Shown here: positions 20,008-29,251 of the stretch, in pieces
Layout: each line of letters opens with the position of its first letter
Numbering within the stretch: the first letter of the stretch is position 1
Origin: Isobaculum melis
GTDB taxonomy: Bacteria; Bacillota; Bacilli; Lactobacillales; Carnobacteriaceae
Reading direction: 5' to 3'
Assembly: GCF_900111355.1 (NCBI RefSeq)
Contig: NZ_FOHA01000003.1
Location: 1-64,000, forward strand
DNA: 64,000 nucleotides
Translations under genes and position numbers: made by a program
Notes under the pieces: generated by a model
The model's database searches: none
Told to the model about the DNA's origin: nothing
The model's input: only the letters and a program-made list of their open reading frames with translations

Positions 20008-21129
20008 ATGAAAAATGATTTAGCTAAGAAGTTTTTAAAAAGCGCACTAATTTTAGGCGTTGGGGTAACAACATTTGTCAGCCCATTATTAGCAGGACAC
20101 ACAGCGGTTCAAGCTGCTGAGGAGCAAGCAAGTACACGTGCCACTCTTTGGGATCCGGATGCAACTGAAGTTTTAGTAGCAGAAAAAAACATTGTCATTG
20201 GTTATAAAGATAACTTCAATGGATCAGGTAAATTTGATTATCGAGTGTTTGGTGAAGGCACAAACGACATCGATATCAGTGCTTCACATGAATTAGTGGA
20301 ATATGGTGTTCCTTTTACCGTTTCTTTTGAACATGATGGAGAGCAATACGAATTCACATTAACTCGTGAAAAACCAGCTGCACCAGTTTCACCAATTGAA
20401 ACTGTAAAAAGTGTTTTATACAACGGAAAAGCAATTACTGCAAGTAACTTCCCTAAAGTTCATGTGGGTAGTGACGGACAGATTAATGTAGCTGACTTTA
20501 CATTTGTAGATGCAGAAGGAAATGCAGTAGATGGTGACATCACAGCAACACCAGTTGATACTTCAATTGTGAGTGCAACGCAAAAGACGACCATTACATT
20601 AACAGAACAAGTTATCACACGTTCAACACCAAAATCAGTATCGATTGAAGTTCCTGTAGTTGTTGCGAATCCAACAATGGTTAAAACCACTGTTGAGGAA
20701 GTAACTTACACAATTAAATCAACTTCTACTGAAGCAAATCCATCTATTTTAACAACTCAAGATGGTAAAATTAAATTAGAAGCTTGGAGTATTGGGACAG
20801 ATCAATATACTGTAAGAACGACTAATGTTGAAACTGGTGAAACAAAATTAAATAACTTTGATACAACATATGGTACTTACACTGTATCATTGATTAACGA
20901 TATCTTAAATACAACGTCAGATTATGTATTTAACTTTAATTTTGATAATACACCAGCTGGTACAAAAGAATTAGAGAACACAACAACAGCTACTCCAGAA
21001 AATGCATCAAAACCAACGAACTTAGCTAAAACAAATGTAAATCTAGGTGTGATTCCTAGCTTAGGCGGTTTAGGTTTAATGGGCTTATCAGGTGCAGCAT
21101 TTTTTAAGAGTCGTAAAAATAAAAAATAA
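20008..21129 (+). CDS. Secreted surface protein, copy 1, with non-canonical sorting-like tail
   Basis: A 373-residue protein I cannot assign to a named family. It has a clear signal peptide (about 1-36, ending AVQA before AEEQ), a Thr/Val-rich region with no cysteine that looks like beta-sandwich repeats, and a C-terminal tail: NLGVIPSLGG, a short Gly-rich hydrophobic stretch (LGLMGLSGAAFF) and the basic end KSRKNKK. This resembles a sortase signal, but the LPxTG is replaced by IPSLG. RBS TAGGAGGAAT. The paralogue at 21500 is about 90% identical over its full length, and a sortase gene follows it. Surface attachment is inferred. Confidence 0.75.
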   Translation: MKNDLAKKFLKSALILGVGVTTFVSPLLAGHTAVQAAEEQASTRATLWDPDATEVLVAEKNIVIGYKDNFNGSGKFDYRVFGEGTNDIDISASHELVEYGVPFTVSFEHDGEQYEFTLTREKPAAPVSPIETVKSVLYNGKAITASNFPKVHVGSDGQINVADFTFVDAEGNAVDGDITATPVDTSIVSATQKTTITLTEQVITRSTPKSVSIEVPVVVANPTMVKTTVEEVTYTIKSTSTEANPSILTTQDGKIKLEAWSIGTDQYTVRTTNVETGETKLNNFDTTYGTYTVSLINDILNTTSDYVFNFNFDNTPAGTKELENTTTATPENASKPTNLAKTNVNLGVIPSLGGLGLMGLSGAAFFKSRKNKK

Positions 21130-21137
21130 TTTTATTA

Positions 21138-21174
21138 TGAAGAAGAGTACCCTATAATAGGTGCTCTTCTTTAA
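21138..21174 (+). terminator. Terminator after surface-protein copy 1
   Basis: Stem AGAAGAGTACC with GGTGCTCTTCT, followed by T residues, right after the stop. The rest of the gap to 21413 holds no gene that I can see. Confidence 0.75.
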
Positions 21175-21413
21175 AAAATGATAGATAATAAACGATATTG
21201 AGAAGTCAATCAGACGAATGATATAAGTATATATAAGATGAATGGTAGAAAACTTTCTGAATCGAATTTTATATATACAAAAAAAGAATCATAACAGCTT
21301 TCATATAAGATTTCTTAATGGATAATACTATATGTAAGAGTTGATTATCATGAGATGAGGATATTTATTTTCACAGTTTGTTCATATTGTTTATAAGCTA
21401 TCGCTAGATGTTG

Positions 21414-21469
21414 TTGTAAGTTGAAATATTTCACTATATGATTGTTTTGTATCAGCTCTTGATACAGAA
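21414..21469 (+). promoter_or_regulatory. Promoter and inverted repeat before surface-protein copy 2
   Basis: A possible promoter reads TTGTAA (21414-21419), 17-base spacer, TATGAT (21437-21442). The inverted repeat TTTTGTATCA-GCTCT-TGATACAGAA at 21445-21469 (one mismatch) matches the one before copy 1 in sequence and position, although the rest of the upstream DNA differs. The leader AGGAGGAATAGTTACAT is identical in both genes. Confidence 0.55.
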
Positions 21470-21499
21470 TATCTTTAATTATAGGAGGAATAGTTACAT

Positions 21500-22621
21500 A
21501 TGAAAAACGATTTAACTAAGAAGTTTTTGAAAAGCGCACTAATTTTAGGCGTTGGGGTAACAACATTTGTCAGCCCATTATTAGCAGGACACACAGCGGT
21601 TCAAGCTGCTGAGGAGCAAGCAAGTACACGTGCCACTCTTTGGGATCCAGATGCAACTGAAGTTTTAGTAGCAGAAAAAAACATTGTCATTGGTTATAAA
21701 GATGACTTCAATGGATCGGGGAAATTTGATTATCGAGTATTTGGTGAAGGTATCAATGATATTGATATCAGTGCTTCACATGAATTAGTGGAATATGATG
21801 TTCCTTTTACCGTTTCTTTTGAACATGATGGAGAGCAATATGAATTTACACTAACTCGTAAAAATCCAGCTACTCCAGTTTCACCAATTGAAACTGTAAA
21901 AAGTGTTTTATACAATGGAAAAGCAATTACAGCAAGCAACTTTCCTAAAGTTCATGTAGGTAGTGATGGGGAAGTTGATGTAGCTGATTTTACATTTGTA
22001 GATGCAGAAGGAAGTGCAGTAGATGGTGACATCACAGCAACACCAGTTGATACTTCAATTGTGAGTACAACGCAAAAGACAACCATTACATTAACTGAAC
22101 AAGTCATTACACGTTCAACACCAAAATCAGTATCGATTGAAGTTCCTGTAGTTGTTGCGAATCCAACAATGGTTAAAACAACTGTTGAGGAAGCAACTTA
22201 CACAATTAAATCAACCTCTACTGAAGCAAATCCTTCAGTTTTGACTTCTCAAGATGGTAAAATTAAATTAGAAGCTTGGAGTATTGGGACAGATCAATAT
22301 ACACTAAGAACAACTAATATCGAAACTGGTGAAACAAAATTAAATAATTTTGATACATCTTATGGTAGCTACACTGTGTCTTTAGTTGACGATATTGTCA
22401 ATACAACTTCAGATTATGTATTTAACTTTAATTTTGACAATACACCGGCTGGTACAAAGGCATTAGAGAATACAACAACAGCTACTCCAGAAAATGCATC
22501 AAAACCAACTAATTTAGCTAAAACTAATGTAAATCTAGGCGTGATTCCTAGCTTAGGTAGCTTAGGTTTAATGGGCTTATCAGGTGCTGCATTTATTAAG
22601 AGCCGCAAAAATAAAAAATAA
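21500..22621 (+). CDS. Secreted surface protein, copy 2 (tandem paralogue)
   Basis: Same length (373 residues) and architecture as the gene at 20008: an almost identical signal peptide, the Thr/Val-rich body and the tail VIPSLGSLGLMGLSGAAF ending KSRKNKK. Substitutions are scattered, with many silent changes, so the duplication is not brand new or is diverging under constraint. The IPSLG motif, the Gly-rich hydrophobic stretch and the basic end are kept in both copies, which argues that the tail is functional. It has its own promoter-like region and lies 115 bases before the sortase gene. Function unknown. Confidence 0.75.
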   Translation: MKNDLTKKFLKSALILGVGVTTFVSPLLAGHTAVQAAEEQASTRATLWDPDATEVLVAEKNIVIGYKDDFNGSGKFDYRVFGEGINDIDISASHELVEYDVPFTVSFEHDGEQYEFTLTRKNPATPVSPIETVKSVLYNGKAITASNFPKVHVGSDGEVDVADFTFVDAEGSAVDGDITATPVDTSIVSTTQKTTITLTEQVITRSTPKSVSIEVPVVVANPTMVKTTVEEATYTIKSTSTEANPSVLTSQDGKIKLEAWSIGTDQYTLRTTNIETGETKLNNFDTSYGSYTVSLVDDIVNTTSDYVFNFNFDNTPAGTKALENTTTATPENASKPTNLAKTNVNLGVIPSLGSLGLMGLSGAAFIKSRKNKK

Positions 22622-22633
22622 AAGTTTTGTAAG

Positions 22634-22711
22634 AAAATGAATGCCTAGGGATGTGTCTGAAAATGACTGTGTCATCTGAATTTTTTAGACACATCCTAAA
22701 AGGTACTCATT
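22634..22711. repeat. Long nested hairpin between surface protein and sortase genes
   Basis: Nested complementary arms are visible: AAAATGA with TCATTTT outside, TGCCT with AGGTA next, and AGGATGTGTCT-like with AGACACATCCT inside, around a loop that itself contains TGAC..GTCA. It may be a terminator for copy 2 or a small dispersed intergenic element. Confidence 0.5.
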
Positions 22712-22735
22712 TTCCTATCATTTAGAGGTGAAAAA

Positions 22736-23452
22736 ATGACAAAAGAAGTAAAAAAAGATAAACAAGAGAAAAAAGAAAAATTTTCAATAAAATGGTTAAT
22801 AATAGCCATTCTATTATTTATCTTAGGTATTGGTTTGGTATTTAGTAATCAAATTTATGGTTTTTTCATTTCTAAAAGTGTAGAACAAAACTTAGTAGAG
22901 CAAAAAGATCAGCCTTTAACGATATCCTCTGAATCCCAAGAGGAAGAGCCAAAAGATGAAGGGGTATATATGCCTAAAGAAACCTATTTAGATGATTCTG
23001 ATGAAGAAATTTATCTTGGGAAGCTAGCAATGCCTGATGTGGAAATTGCTTTGCCAATTGTTAAAGGTGTCGGTGCAAATAATTTATTTAGAGGGGCAGC
23101 TACAAATAAAATAGGGCAAAAAATGGGAGAAGGAAATTATCCGCTATCTGCACATAAAATGCCTGATGGACAAGATCATTTATTATTTAGCCCATTATTA
23201 AAAGCAGAAATTGGTCATAGAGTCTATATTACAGATGAACAAAAAATTTATGTCTATGTGGTCAATAAGATTTTTGATGTGAAACCAGACCAGGTTGATA
23301 TCTTAGATGATGTTTATGGGGAAACAATGATTACCCTTTATACCTGTAGTACAGATATTGCAGCAGAACGTCGTGTTGTGCAAGGTGAGTTGGAAAAAGA
23401 AATCATTTATGAAGAAGCAAGTGATGCTGAGAAAGCATTATTTAATCAATAA
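22736..23452 (+). CDS. Class A sortase
   Basis: Membrane-anchored cysteine transpeptidase that attaches surface proteins to the cell wall. One N-terminal membrane anchor (about 19-42), an acidic linker, then the sortase beta-barrel. Catalytic residues can be placed as His140 (LSAHKM), Cys204 (TLYTC) and Arg212 or Arg213 (AERRVVQGEL); LLFSPL and DVKPDQV are further class A signatures. RBS GAGGTG. It may be the housekeeping SrtA or an enzyme dedicated to the two upstream surface proteins; the sequence cannot decide. It is transcribed in the same direction 115 bases after copy 2. Confidence 0.88.
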   Translation: MTKEVKKDKQEKKEKFSIKWLIIAILLFILGIGLVFSNQIYGFFISKSVEQNLVEQKDQPLTISSESQEEEPKDEGVYMPKETYLDDSDEEIYLGKLAMPDVEIALPIVKGVGANNLFRGAATNKIGQKMGEGNYPLSAHKMPDGQDHLLFSPLLKAEIGHRVYITDEQKIYVYVVNKIFDVKPDQVDILDDVYGETMITLYTCSTDIAAERRVVQGELEKEIIYEEASDAEKALFNQ

Positions 23453-23463
23453 GAATTTTTAGG

Positions 23464-23493
23464 TTGACAAAACACTTGGAATAGCGCTATTAT
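23464..23493 (+). promoter_or_regulatory. Promoter of the glyQS T-box transcript
   Basis: TTGACA (23464-23469), 18-base spacer, TATTAT (23488-23493), just upstream of the T-box leader. Confidence 0.65.
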
Positions 23494-23499
23494 TTAGAT

Positions 23500-23730
23500 A
23501 CAAGTCAATAAAAGCAATGAAGGAAAAAAGTAGAAATCAATGGACTATCAAAGCGATTTTGGAATAGTGAAAGCCAAAAATAGAAGTGATTTTGAACAGG
23601 CATTCCTGAGCTTATTTAAAAAAGTTGCTAGTTAATATCATGATTAACTAGAATTAGGGTGGAACCGCGAAGTTATTCGTCCCTATGTGCGTAGTCATTG
23701 ATTGCCACATAGGGGCTTTTTTTATTGATA
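23500..23730 (+). promoter_or_regulatory. T-box riboswitch controlling glyQS
   Basis: The conserved T-box sequence AGGGTGGAACCGCG stands at 23656-23669, followed by a terminator hairpin (CCCTATGTG at 23681-23689 with CACATAGGG at 23706-23714, then TTTTTTT). Binding of uncharged tRNA-Gly to the leader would favour the antiterminator and turn on glyQ and glyS. The 5' boundary is approximate and I did not place the specifier codon with certainty. Confidence 0.92.
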
Positions 23731-23776
23731 AAAAGTAGAAATTTTCATTGTATGTATAAAAAAGGAGTGTATAAAA

Positions 23777-24688
23777 ATGGGGCAAAAAAAGACTGTGCAA
23801 GAAATGATTTTAGCGTTACAAGCTTATTGGTCAAAGCAAGGCTGTATGTTAATGCAGGCTTATGATACAGAAAAGGGTGCTGGAACAATGAGTCCATATA
23901 CGTTTTTACGTGCTATTGGACCTGAACCATGGAATGCAGCTTATGTTGAGCCTTCAAGAAGACCAGCAGATGGTCGTTATGGAGAAAATCCGAACCGTTT
24001 ATTTCAGCATCATCAATTTCAAGTAGTGATGAAACCGTCACCTGAAAATATTCAAGAGCTTTATCTAGAAAGCTTAAAAATTTTAGGCATTGATCCATTG
24101 GCTCATGATATTCGTTTTGTAGAAGATAACTGGGAAAATCCCTCAATGGGGTGCGCAGGCTTAGGCTGGGAAGTTTGGTTAGATGGTATGGAAATTACAC
24201 AGTTTACTTACTTCCAACAAGTAGGTGGGCTTGAATGTAAACCTGTAACAAGTGAAATCACTTATGGACTAGAGCGCTTAGCCTCTTATATTCAAGAAGT
24301 AGATAGCGTTTATGATTTAGAATGGACACAAGGGGTTAAATATGGAGAAATCTTTATTGAACCAGAATTTGAGCATTCAAAATATGCTTTTGAAGAGAGC
24401 AATCAAGACATGCTGTTACAATTATTTGATATGTATGAAAAAGAAGCCAAAGCACAAATTGAAAATGGTTTGATTCATCCAGCCTATGATTATGTTTTAA
24501 AATGTAGTCATACCTTTAATATGCTAGATGCTAGAGGGGCTGTTTCAGTAACAGAGCGTGCGCAATATCTTGCGCGTATTCGTAATATGGCCCGTGCTTT
24601 AGCAAGAGGCTTTGTTGCGGAACGAGAAAAATTAGGCTTCCCATTACTTGCGAAAACAGCTGAAAAGGAGGATGCAGCTCATGACTAA
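23777..24688 (+). CDS. glyQ: Glycine--tRNA ligase alpha subunit
   Basis: Catalytic subunit of the tetrameric bacterial glycyl-tRNA synthetase. The 303-residue sequence has the class II motifs ([41 protein letters not shown].. , [21 protein letters not shown]) in the expected order. RBS AAAGGAG. It is preceded by a T-box and overlaps glyS by eight bases. Confidence 0.97.
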   Translation: MGQKKTVQEMILALQAYWSKQGCMLMQAYDTEKGAGTMSPYTFLRAIGPEPWNAAYVEPSRRPADGRYGENPNRLFQHHQFQVVMKPSPENIQELYLESLKILGIDPLAHDIRFVEDNWENPSMGCAGLGWEVWLDGMEITQFTYFQQVGGLECKPVTSEITYGLERLASYIQEVDSVYDLEWTQGVKYGEIFIEPEFEHSKYAFEESNQDMLLQLFDMYEKEAKAQIENGLIHPAYDYVLKCSHTFNMLDARGAVSVTERAQYLARIRNMARALARGFVAEREKLGFPLLAKTAEKEDAAHD

Positions 24689-26768
24689 AACATTATTATT
24701 AGAAATTGGATTAGAAGAACTGCCAGCACAATATGTTTCATCGAGTGCTGCTCAATTATTAACCCGTGTTGAAAATTATTTAAAAGAAGCAAACCTATCT
24801 TTTGAAGCAGCAAAAAGCTTTTCTACACCAAGAAGATTAGCTGTAATGGTAAAAGGAATTGCTGAAAAACAAGCAGATGTAGAAGAAGAAGTTAAAGGAC
24901 CTGCTAAAAAAATTGCGTTAGATGATGCGGGTAACTGGAGTAAAGCAGCTGAGGGTTTTGTTAGAGGTCAAGGCTTAACAACAGCTGATATTACTTTTAA
25001 AGAAATTAAAGGGATAGAATATGTTCATGTTCAAAAATTTACTCCTGGCAAACTGGTCATTGAGGTGTTAGCTGGTTTAGATAAAGTCATTACTGCAATG
25101 ACTTTCCCAGTGAGTATGCATTGGGGCAATCATTCCTTTAAATATATTCGTCCAGTAAAATGGGTGACAGCTTTACTAAATGATGAAATTATTCCATTTA
25201 TGGTAATGGGGGTTACAACGGATAGAACAAGTAGAGGCCATCGTTTCCTAGGAGACCCTGTTTCATTTGCGCAAGCAGAGGATTATGAAGCAGCATTAGA
25301 AAAACAATTTGTGATTGCTGATGCGAGCCGTAGAAAATTAATGATTACAGAGCAAATTGAAGAAATGGCACAAAAAAATGCTTGGGTAGTGGATTTAGAT
25401 GCAGACTTATTAGAAGAAGTGAATAACCTAGTTGAATATCCGACTGTTTTTTCTGGCCAATTTAATGAAAGCTTTCTTGATATCCCAGAAGAAGTCCTGA
25501 TTACTTCAATGAAGGAACACCAACGCTATTTTTATGTGAAAAATAAAGCAGGTCAATTATTGCCTTACTTTATTTCAGCTCGCAATGGGGATGCTGTGCA
25601 TATTGAAAATGTTGCCAAAGGAAATGAAAAAGTCCTGGCTGCCCGTTTAGAAGATGGTGCCTTCTTCTATCAAGAAGATCAACAAATCACCATTGCTGCT
25701 GCAGTGGAAAGATTAAAAAATATTACCTTCCATGAAAAAATTGGTTCAGTTTATGAGAAAATGTTGCGTGTGAAAGAATTGGCACAAATCATTGGTCAGC
25801 ATGCAGGCTTAACCAAAGAAGAGCTTGCACAATTAAATCGTGCGGCAGAGATTTATAAATTTGATTTAGTGACAAATATGGTCGGTGAGTTTCCTGAATT
25901 ACAAGGGATAATGGGCGAAAAATATGCTTTATTACAAGGTGAAGAGCCAGCCGTAGCACAAGCGATTAGAGAACATTATATGCCAACCTCAAGTGAAGGT
26001 GCCTTACCAGCAAGTAACATTGGGACAGTTTTAGCCATTGCGGATAAATATGATAGTGTGGCTAGCTTCTTTGCAGTTGGCATGATTCCAACCGGTTCAA
26101 ATGATCCATATGCCTTACGTAGACAAGCTTATGGTGTAGTAAGAATGATTGAAGAAAAAGGCTGGAGCTTCCCAATTGAACAAATTGAAACAGAAATGAT
26201 TGCTTCTTTAACAAAAAATGATCACCATTTACTTGCGCATTTTATTCAACAAAAAGATGAAGTGATTACTTTTGTCAAAGGCCGTATTCGCCAATTACTA
26301 CAAGGAAGAAAAATCCGTCATGATGTGATTGATGCGGTGTTAAACTCTAGTCAAGAAGATATGCCAGTTCTTGTACAGACTGCTAGAATCTTAGAAAGTA
26401 ATCTGAATTCAGCAACCTTTAAACCAACGATTGAATCCTTAACACGTGTCATGAATTTAGCCAGAAAAGGTGCCAAGGATGCCATTGAAAAAACGGATTT
26501 TGTTGTAGATGAAGCCTTGTTTGAAAATGAATCAGAAAAAGCTTTATATCAAGAAATCTGTCGCGTGGAAAAAGTCTTTGAAGTAGGTAGCATTAGTGAA
26601 GAATTTACTGCATTAGAAAGTCTACAACCAACCATTGATCAATTCTTTGATGAAACCATGGTGATGACTGAGGATAAAGCAGTCCGTGAAAATAGATTGG
26701 CTTTATTAGGTAAATTAGGGAAACTAGTGATTTCTTTTGCAAGCCTTGATGGCTTAATTGTTAAATAA
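24681..26768 (+). CDS. glyS: Glycine--tRNA ligase beta subunit
   Basis: Beta subunit with the tRNA-binding and HD-like domains. The ATG at 24681 follows AAAGGAGG and overlaps glyQ by eight bases; a longer in-frame start at 24648 lies inside glyQ and is rejected. The N-terminus [18 protein letters not shown] is the family signature, and the [19 protein letters not shown] motif lies near residue 470. The 695-residue length is standard. Confidence 0.97.
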   Translation: MTKTLLLEIGLEELPAQYVSSSAAQLLTRVENYLKEANLSFEAAKSFSTPRRLAVMVKGIAEKQADVEEEVKGPAKKIALDDAGNWSKAAEGFVRGQGLTTADITFKEIKGIEYVHVQKFTPGKLVIEVLAGLDKVITAMTFPVSMHWGNHSFKYIRPVKWVTALLNDEIIPFMVMGVTTDRTSRGHRFLGDPVSFAQAEDYEAALEKQFVIADASRRKLMITEQIEEMAQKNAWVVDLDADLLEEVNNLVEYPTVFSGQFNESFLDIPEEVLITSMKEHQRYFYVKNKAGQLLPYFISARNGDAVHIENVAKGNEKVLAARLEDGAFFYQEDQQITIAAAVERLKNITFHEKIGSVYEKMLRVKELAQIIGQHAGLTKEELAQLNRAAEIYKFDLVTNMVGEFPELQGIMGEKYALLQGEEPAVAQAIREHYMPTSSEGALPASNIGTVLAIADKYDSVASFFAVGMIPTGSNDPYALRRQAYGVVRMIEEKGWSFPIEQIETEMIASLTKNDHHLLAHFIQQKDEVITFVKGRIRQLLQGRKIRHDVIDAVLNSSQEDMPVLVQTARILESNLNSATFKPTIESLTRVMNLARKGAKDAIEKTDFVVDEALFENESEKALYQEICRVEKVFEVGSISEEFTALESLQPTIDQFFDETMVMTEDKAVRENRLALLGKLGKLVISFASLDGLIVK

Positions 26769-26778
26769 ATCTATTTCA

Positions 26779-26814
26779 AGTCCAACTTTTATGTGTAAAA
26801 GTTGGACTTTTTTT
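26779..26814 (+). terminator. Terminator after glyS
   Basis: Stem AGTCCAACTTTT with AAAAGTTGGACT, six-base loop, followed by TTTTTTT. Confidence 0.9.
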
Positions 26815-26884
26815 ATGGCTAAACTATCATTTTTATCTGGTTTTGACTATAATAGTAAGCATATCTAAGAGAGGAGAAGACCAG

Positions 26885-28600
26885 ATGTTAAAACGTTTTT
26901 TTAGCTATTATCAACCATATAGAAAGTTATTTATCTTAGATTTTGGTTGTGCAGTACTTGCAGCAGCTCTTGAGCTAGCTTTTCCAGTCATTGTGAATCA
27001 AGTGATTGACCAGCTGTTACCAAAAAATAATTTACGTCTCATTATTTTAGCATCTTTAGCACTACTCTTTTTTTATGCAGTCAATACAGGTGTGAAGTAT
27101 ATTGTGACCTATTTTGGGCATAAATTAGGAACCAATATCGAAACCGATATGCGGACTGAATTATTTGCCCATTTACAAAGACAACCCTTTAGTTACTATG
27201 ACAATGAAAAAACAGGAAAATTAATGAGTAGACTCACAACTGATTTATTTGAAATTAGTGAAGTAGCCCATCATGGTCCAGAAGATATTTTTATTACCTG
27301 TATGTCATTAGGTGGTTCTCTTTATTTAATGTTGCGTATTCATGTACCTTTAGCTTGGGCAACCTTTGCTTTAGTCCCTATTATTGTGATAGCGATGACC
27401 ATTTTTAATAAAAAAATGACAAAAGTAAACACCAAAATTTATAAAAATCTAGGAGAATTTAATGCGGGCGTAGAAAGCTCAATTAGTGGTGTGCGTGTTG
27501 TTCAAGCCTTTGCAAATGAAGGACATGAAGAAGAAAAGTTTGATGTTTTGAATCAAAATTATCGTGGTTTAAAGCTGAAATTTTATCAAACCATGGCCAT
27601 TAGCTCCTCATTTAATTATTTCTTGATACGTCTCATCAGTTTATTTGCCCTCTTTTTTGGTGCTTATTATACTATTCAAGGAGCTATTACTTATGGTGAA
27701 TTTGTTGGCTTTATCTTATTGTCTAATATTTTTATTCGACCAATAGAGTTGATTAATAATATGATTGAAAGCTACCCTAAAGGAATTGCTGGCTTTAAAA
27801 GATTTACCGAATTAATGGATATGAAGCCTGCCATTACAGACGCGCCAGATGCTGAAACAATGCCAGCTGTTCAAGGCAATATTGCCTATCAGCATGTTTC
27901 ATTTGGCTATACAACTGAAAAAGATGTATTAAATGATATTCATTTAACGATCCAAGCGGGTGAAACCATTGCTTTTGTCGGTCCATCAGGCGCAGGTAAA
28001 ACGACTATTTGTAATCTACTTCCTCGTTTTTACGAAGTGACAGGTGGTCAAATTACAATTGATGGATTCCCCATTCAAAAAGCCACATTAGATTCATTGA
28101 GAAATCAAATCGGGATTGTGCAACAAGATGTTTATTTATTTGCTGGAAGTATTCGTGAGAATGTTGCTTATGGGAAGCTCGATGCTACAGATGAAGAAAT
28201 GATGGCTGCTGTCAAGCTAGCAAACTTAGAAAAAGTTGTTGCTGAAATGCCAGAAGGATTAGATACTTTAATTGGAGAACGAGGTGTGAAGCTATCAGGT
28301 GGCCAAAAACAACGCTTATCCATTGCCAGAATGTTTCTAAAAAATCCACCTATTCTTATTTTAGATGAGGCAACCTCAGCTTTAGATACAGAAACAGAGC
28401 AAGCGATTCAAGAAGCTTTAAATGAACTCTCAGATGGACGAACCACCTTGATCATTGCACACCGCTTAGCCACTATTAAGCATGCAGATCGGATTATTGT
28501 GGTGAATGAGCAGGGGATTGTTGAAGATGGTACACATGAAGTCTTACTTGCACAAAATGGGGCTTATCGTAAACTATATGATGCCCAATTTTCTTCTTAG
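26885..28600 (+). CDS. ABC exporter, fused membrane and ATPase domains (half-transporter)
   Basis: A 571-residue type IV ABC exporter half, probably acting as a homodimer. The start ATG at 26885 follows GAGGAG; a longer in-frame start at 26843 overlaps the promoter region. Six membrane spans lie within residues 1-310, then the ATPase domain with Walker A GPSGAGKTT, Q-loop VQQDVYLF, signature KLSGGQKQRLSIARM, Walker B ILILDEATSALD and switch IIAHRLAT. Such MsbA/LmrA-like proteins export lipids, drugs or peptides; the substrate is unknown. It stands just upstream of the BlaI-type repressor gene but has its own TATAAT at 26848, and I see no BlaI-like operator there. Confidence 0.88.
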   Translation: MLKRFFSYYQPYRKLFILDFGCAVLAAALELAFPVIVNQVIDQLLPKNNLRLIILASLALLFFYAVNTGVKYIVTYFGHKLGTNIETDMRTELFAHLQRQPFSYYDNEKTGKLMSRLTTDLFEISEVAHHGPEDIFITCMSLGGSLYLMLRIHVPLAWATFALVPIIVIAMTIFNKKMTKVNTKIYKNLGEFNAGVESSISGVRVVQAFANEGHEEEKFDVLNQNYRGLKLKFYQTMAISSSFNYFLIRLISLFALFFGAYYTIQGAITYGEFVGFILLSNIFIRPIELINNMIESYPKGIAGFKRFTELMDMKPAITDAPDAETMPAVQGNIAYQHVSFGYTTEKDVLNDIHLTIQAGETIAFVGPSGAGKTTICNLLPRFYEVTGGQITIDGFPIQKATLDSLRNQIGIVQQDVYLFAGSIRENVAYGKLDATDEEMMAAVKLANLEKVVAEMPEGLDTLIGERGVKLSGGQKQRLSIARMFLKNPPILILDEATSALDTETEQAIQEALNELSDGRTTLIIAHRLATIKHADRIIVVNEQGIVEDGTHEVLLAQNGAYRKLYDAQFSS

Positions 28601-28782
28601 CTTTGACACGATTATGATGTCAGAGTCTAGACTAAAAAGAAAAGCTGCCACATCAAGCAATTTTGATTGGGCAATAAAAAAGATCAAAAAACAAATTAAG
28701 TTACTTCAGCAAACGAAGTAAAGTGACCTGAAAAACGCAAGGAATGATAAATTACGTTTTTTATTTTCAGTTAATAGCTGAG

Positions 28783-28838
28783 TTGATTTTTATCAATAGA
28801 CATGTTAAAATTATTTCGAAAGGACTACAACTTGTAGT
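28783..28838 (+). promoter_or_regulatory. Promoter and BlaI-type operator of the repressor-sensor operon
   Basis: Promoter TTGATT (28783-28788), 17-base spacer, TAAAAT (28806-28811). Just downstream lies a perfect palindrome, ACTACAACTTGTAGT, at 28824-28838. BlaI/MecI/CopY repressors bind sites built from TACA and TGTA half-sites; here they are separated by three bases instead of the two usual in bla and cop boxes. The next gene encodes a BlaI-family repressor, so autoregulation is likely. Confidence 0.75.
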
Positions 28839-28864
28839 TCTATCAAAAAAAGGAGTGAAACATC

Positions 28865-29251
28865 ATGGGAGAAGGACAAGTATCTAATTCCGAATATGTA
28901 TTAATGAAGATTATTTGGGCCAACCAAAATAAAGCCTTTTATTCTGAAATTGTTGAGGCACTTGAAAAAGAAAATTTTACTTGGAAAAAAAATACCATTT
29001 TAACTTTTTTAGCGCGATTAGTAGAGAAAAAAGTCTTAGCAACCAATAAAGTGGGCAGAAAAAATGAATATTATGCACTAGTTAGTGAAGAAGAATATAT
29101 TGCGAGACAAACAAAATCATTTGTTGGACGTGTCTATGAGGGCAATGTGAAAGGATTAGTATCTACTTTAATCCAACAAGACTTAATTTCATCCAATGAT
29201 TTAGATGAGCTACAAAGTTTTTGGGAACAAAGGAAAAAAATAGATGAATGA
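28865..29251 (+). CDS. BlaI/MecI/CopY-family transcriptional repressor
   Basis: A 128-residue repressor. The winged helix covers about residues 5-80 (SNSEYVLMKIIWANQNKAF.., WKKNTILTFLARLVEKKVL, GRKNEYYALVSEEEY), and a short helical dimerisation tail follows. In BlaI and MecI the protein is inactivated by proteolysis triggered by the partner sensor. RBS AAAGGAGTG. Its 3' end overlaps the M56-protease sensor gene by eight bases, the classic BlaI-BlaR1 coupling, and the palindrome at 28824-28838 is its likely operator. No beta-lactamase gene is nearby. Confidence 0.92.
   Translation: MGEGQVSNSEYVLMKIIWANQNKAFYSEIVEALEKENFTWKKNTILTFLARLVEKKVLATNKVGRKNEYYALVSEEEYIARQTKSFVGRVYEGNVKGLVSTLIQQDLISSNDLDELQSFWEQRKKIDE

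Noticed and set aside
26820-26884. BlaI-type operator before the ABC exporter
   Set aside because: No TACA/TGTA palindrome is present, so control of the exporter by the neighbouring repressor is not supported.
28506-28721. 71-codon frame overlapping the end of the ABC exporter
   Set aside because: It lies mostly inside the exporter gene in another frame, with no ribosome site and no recognisable product.
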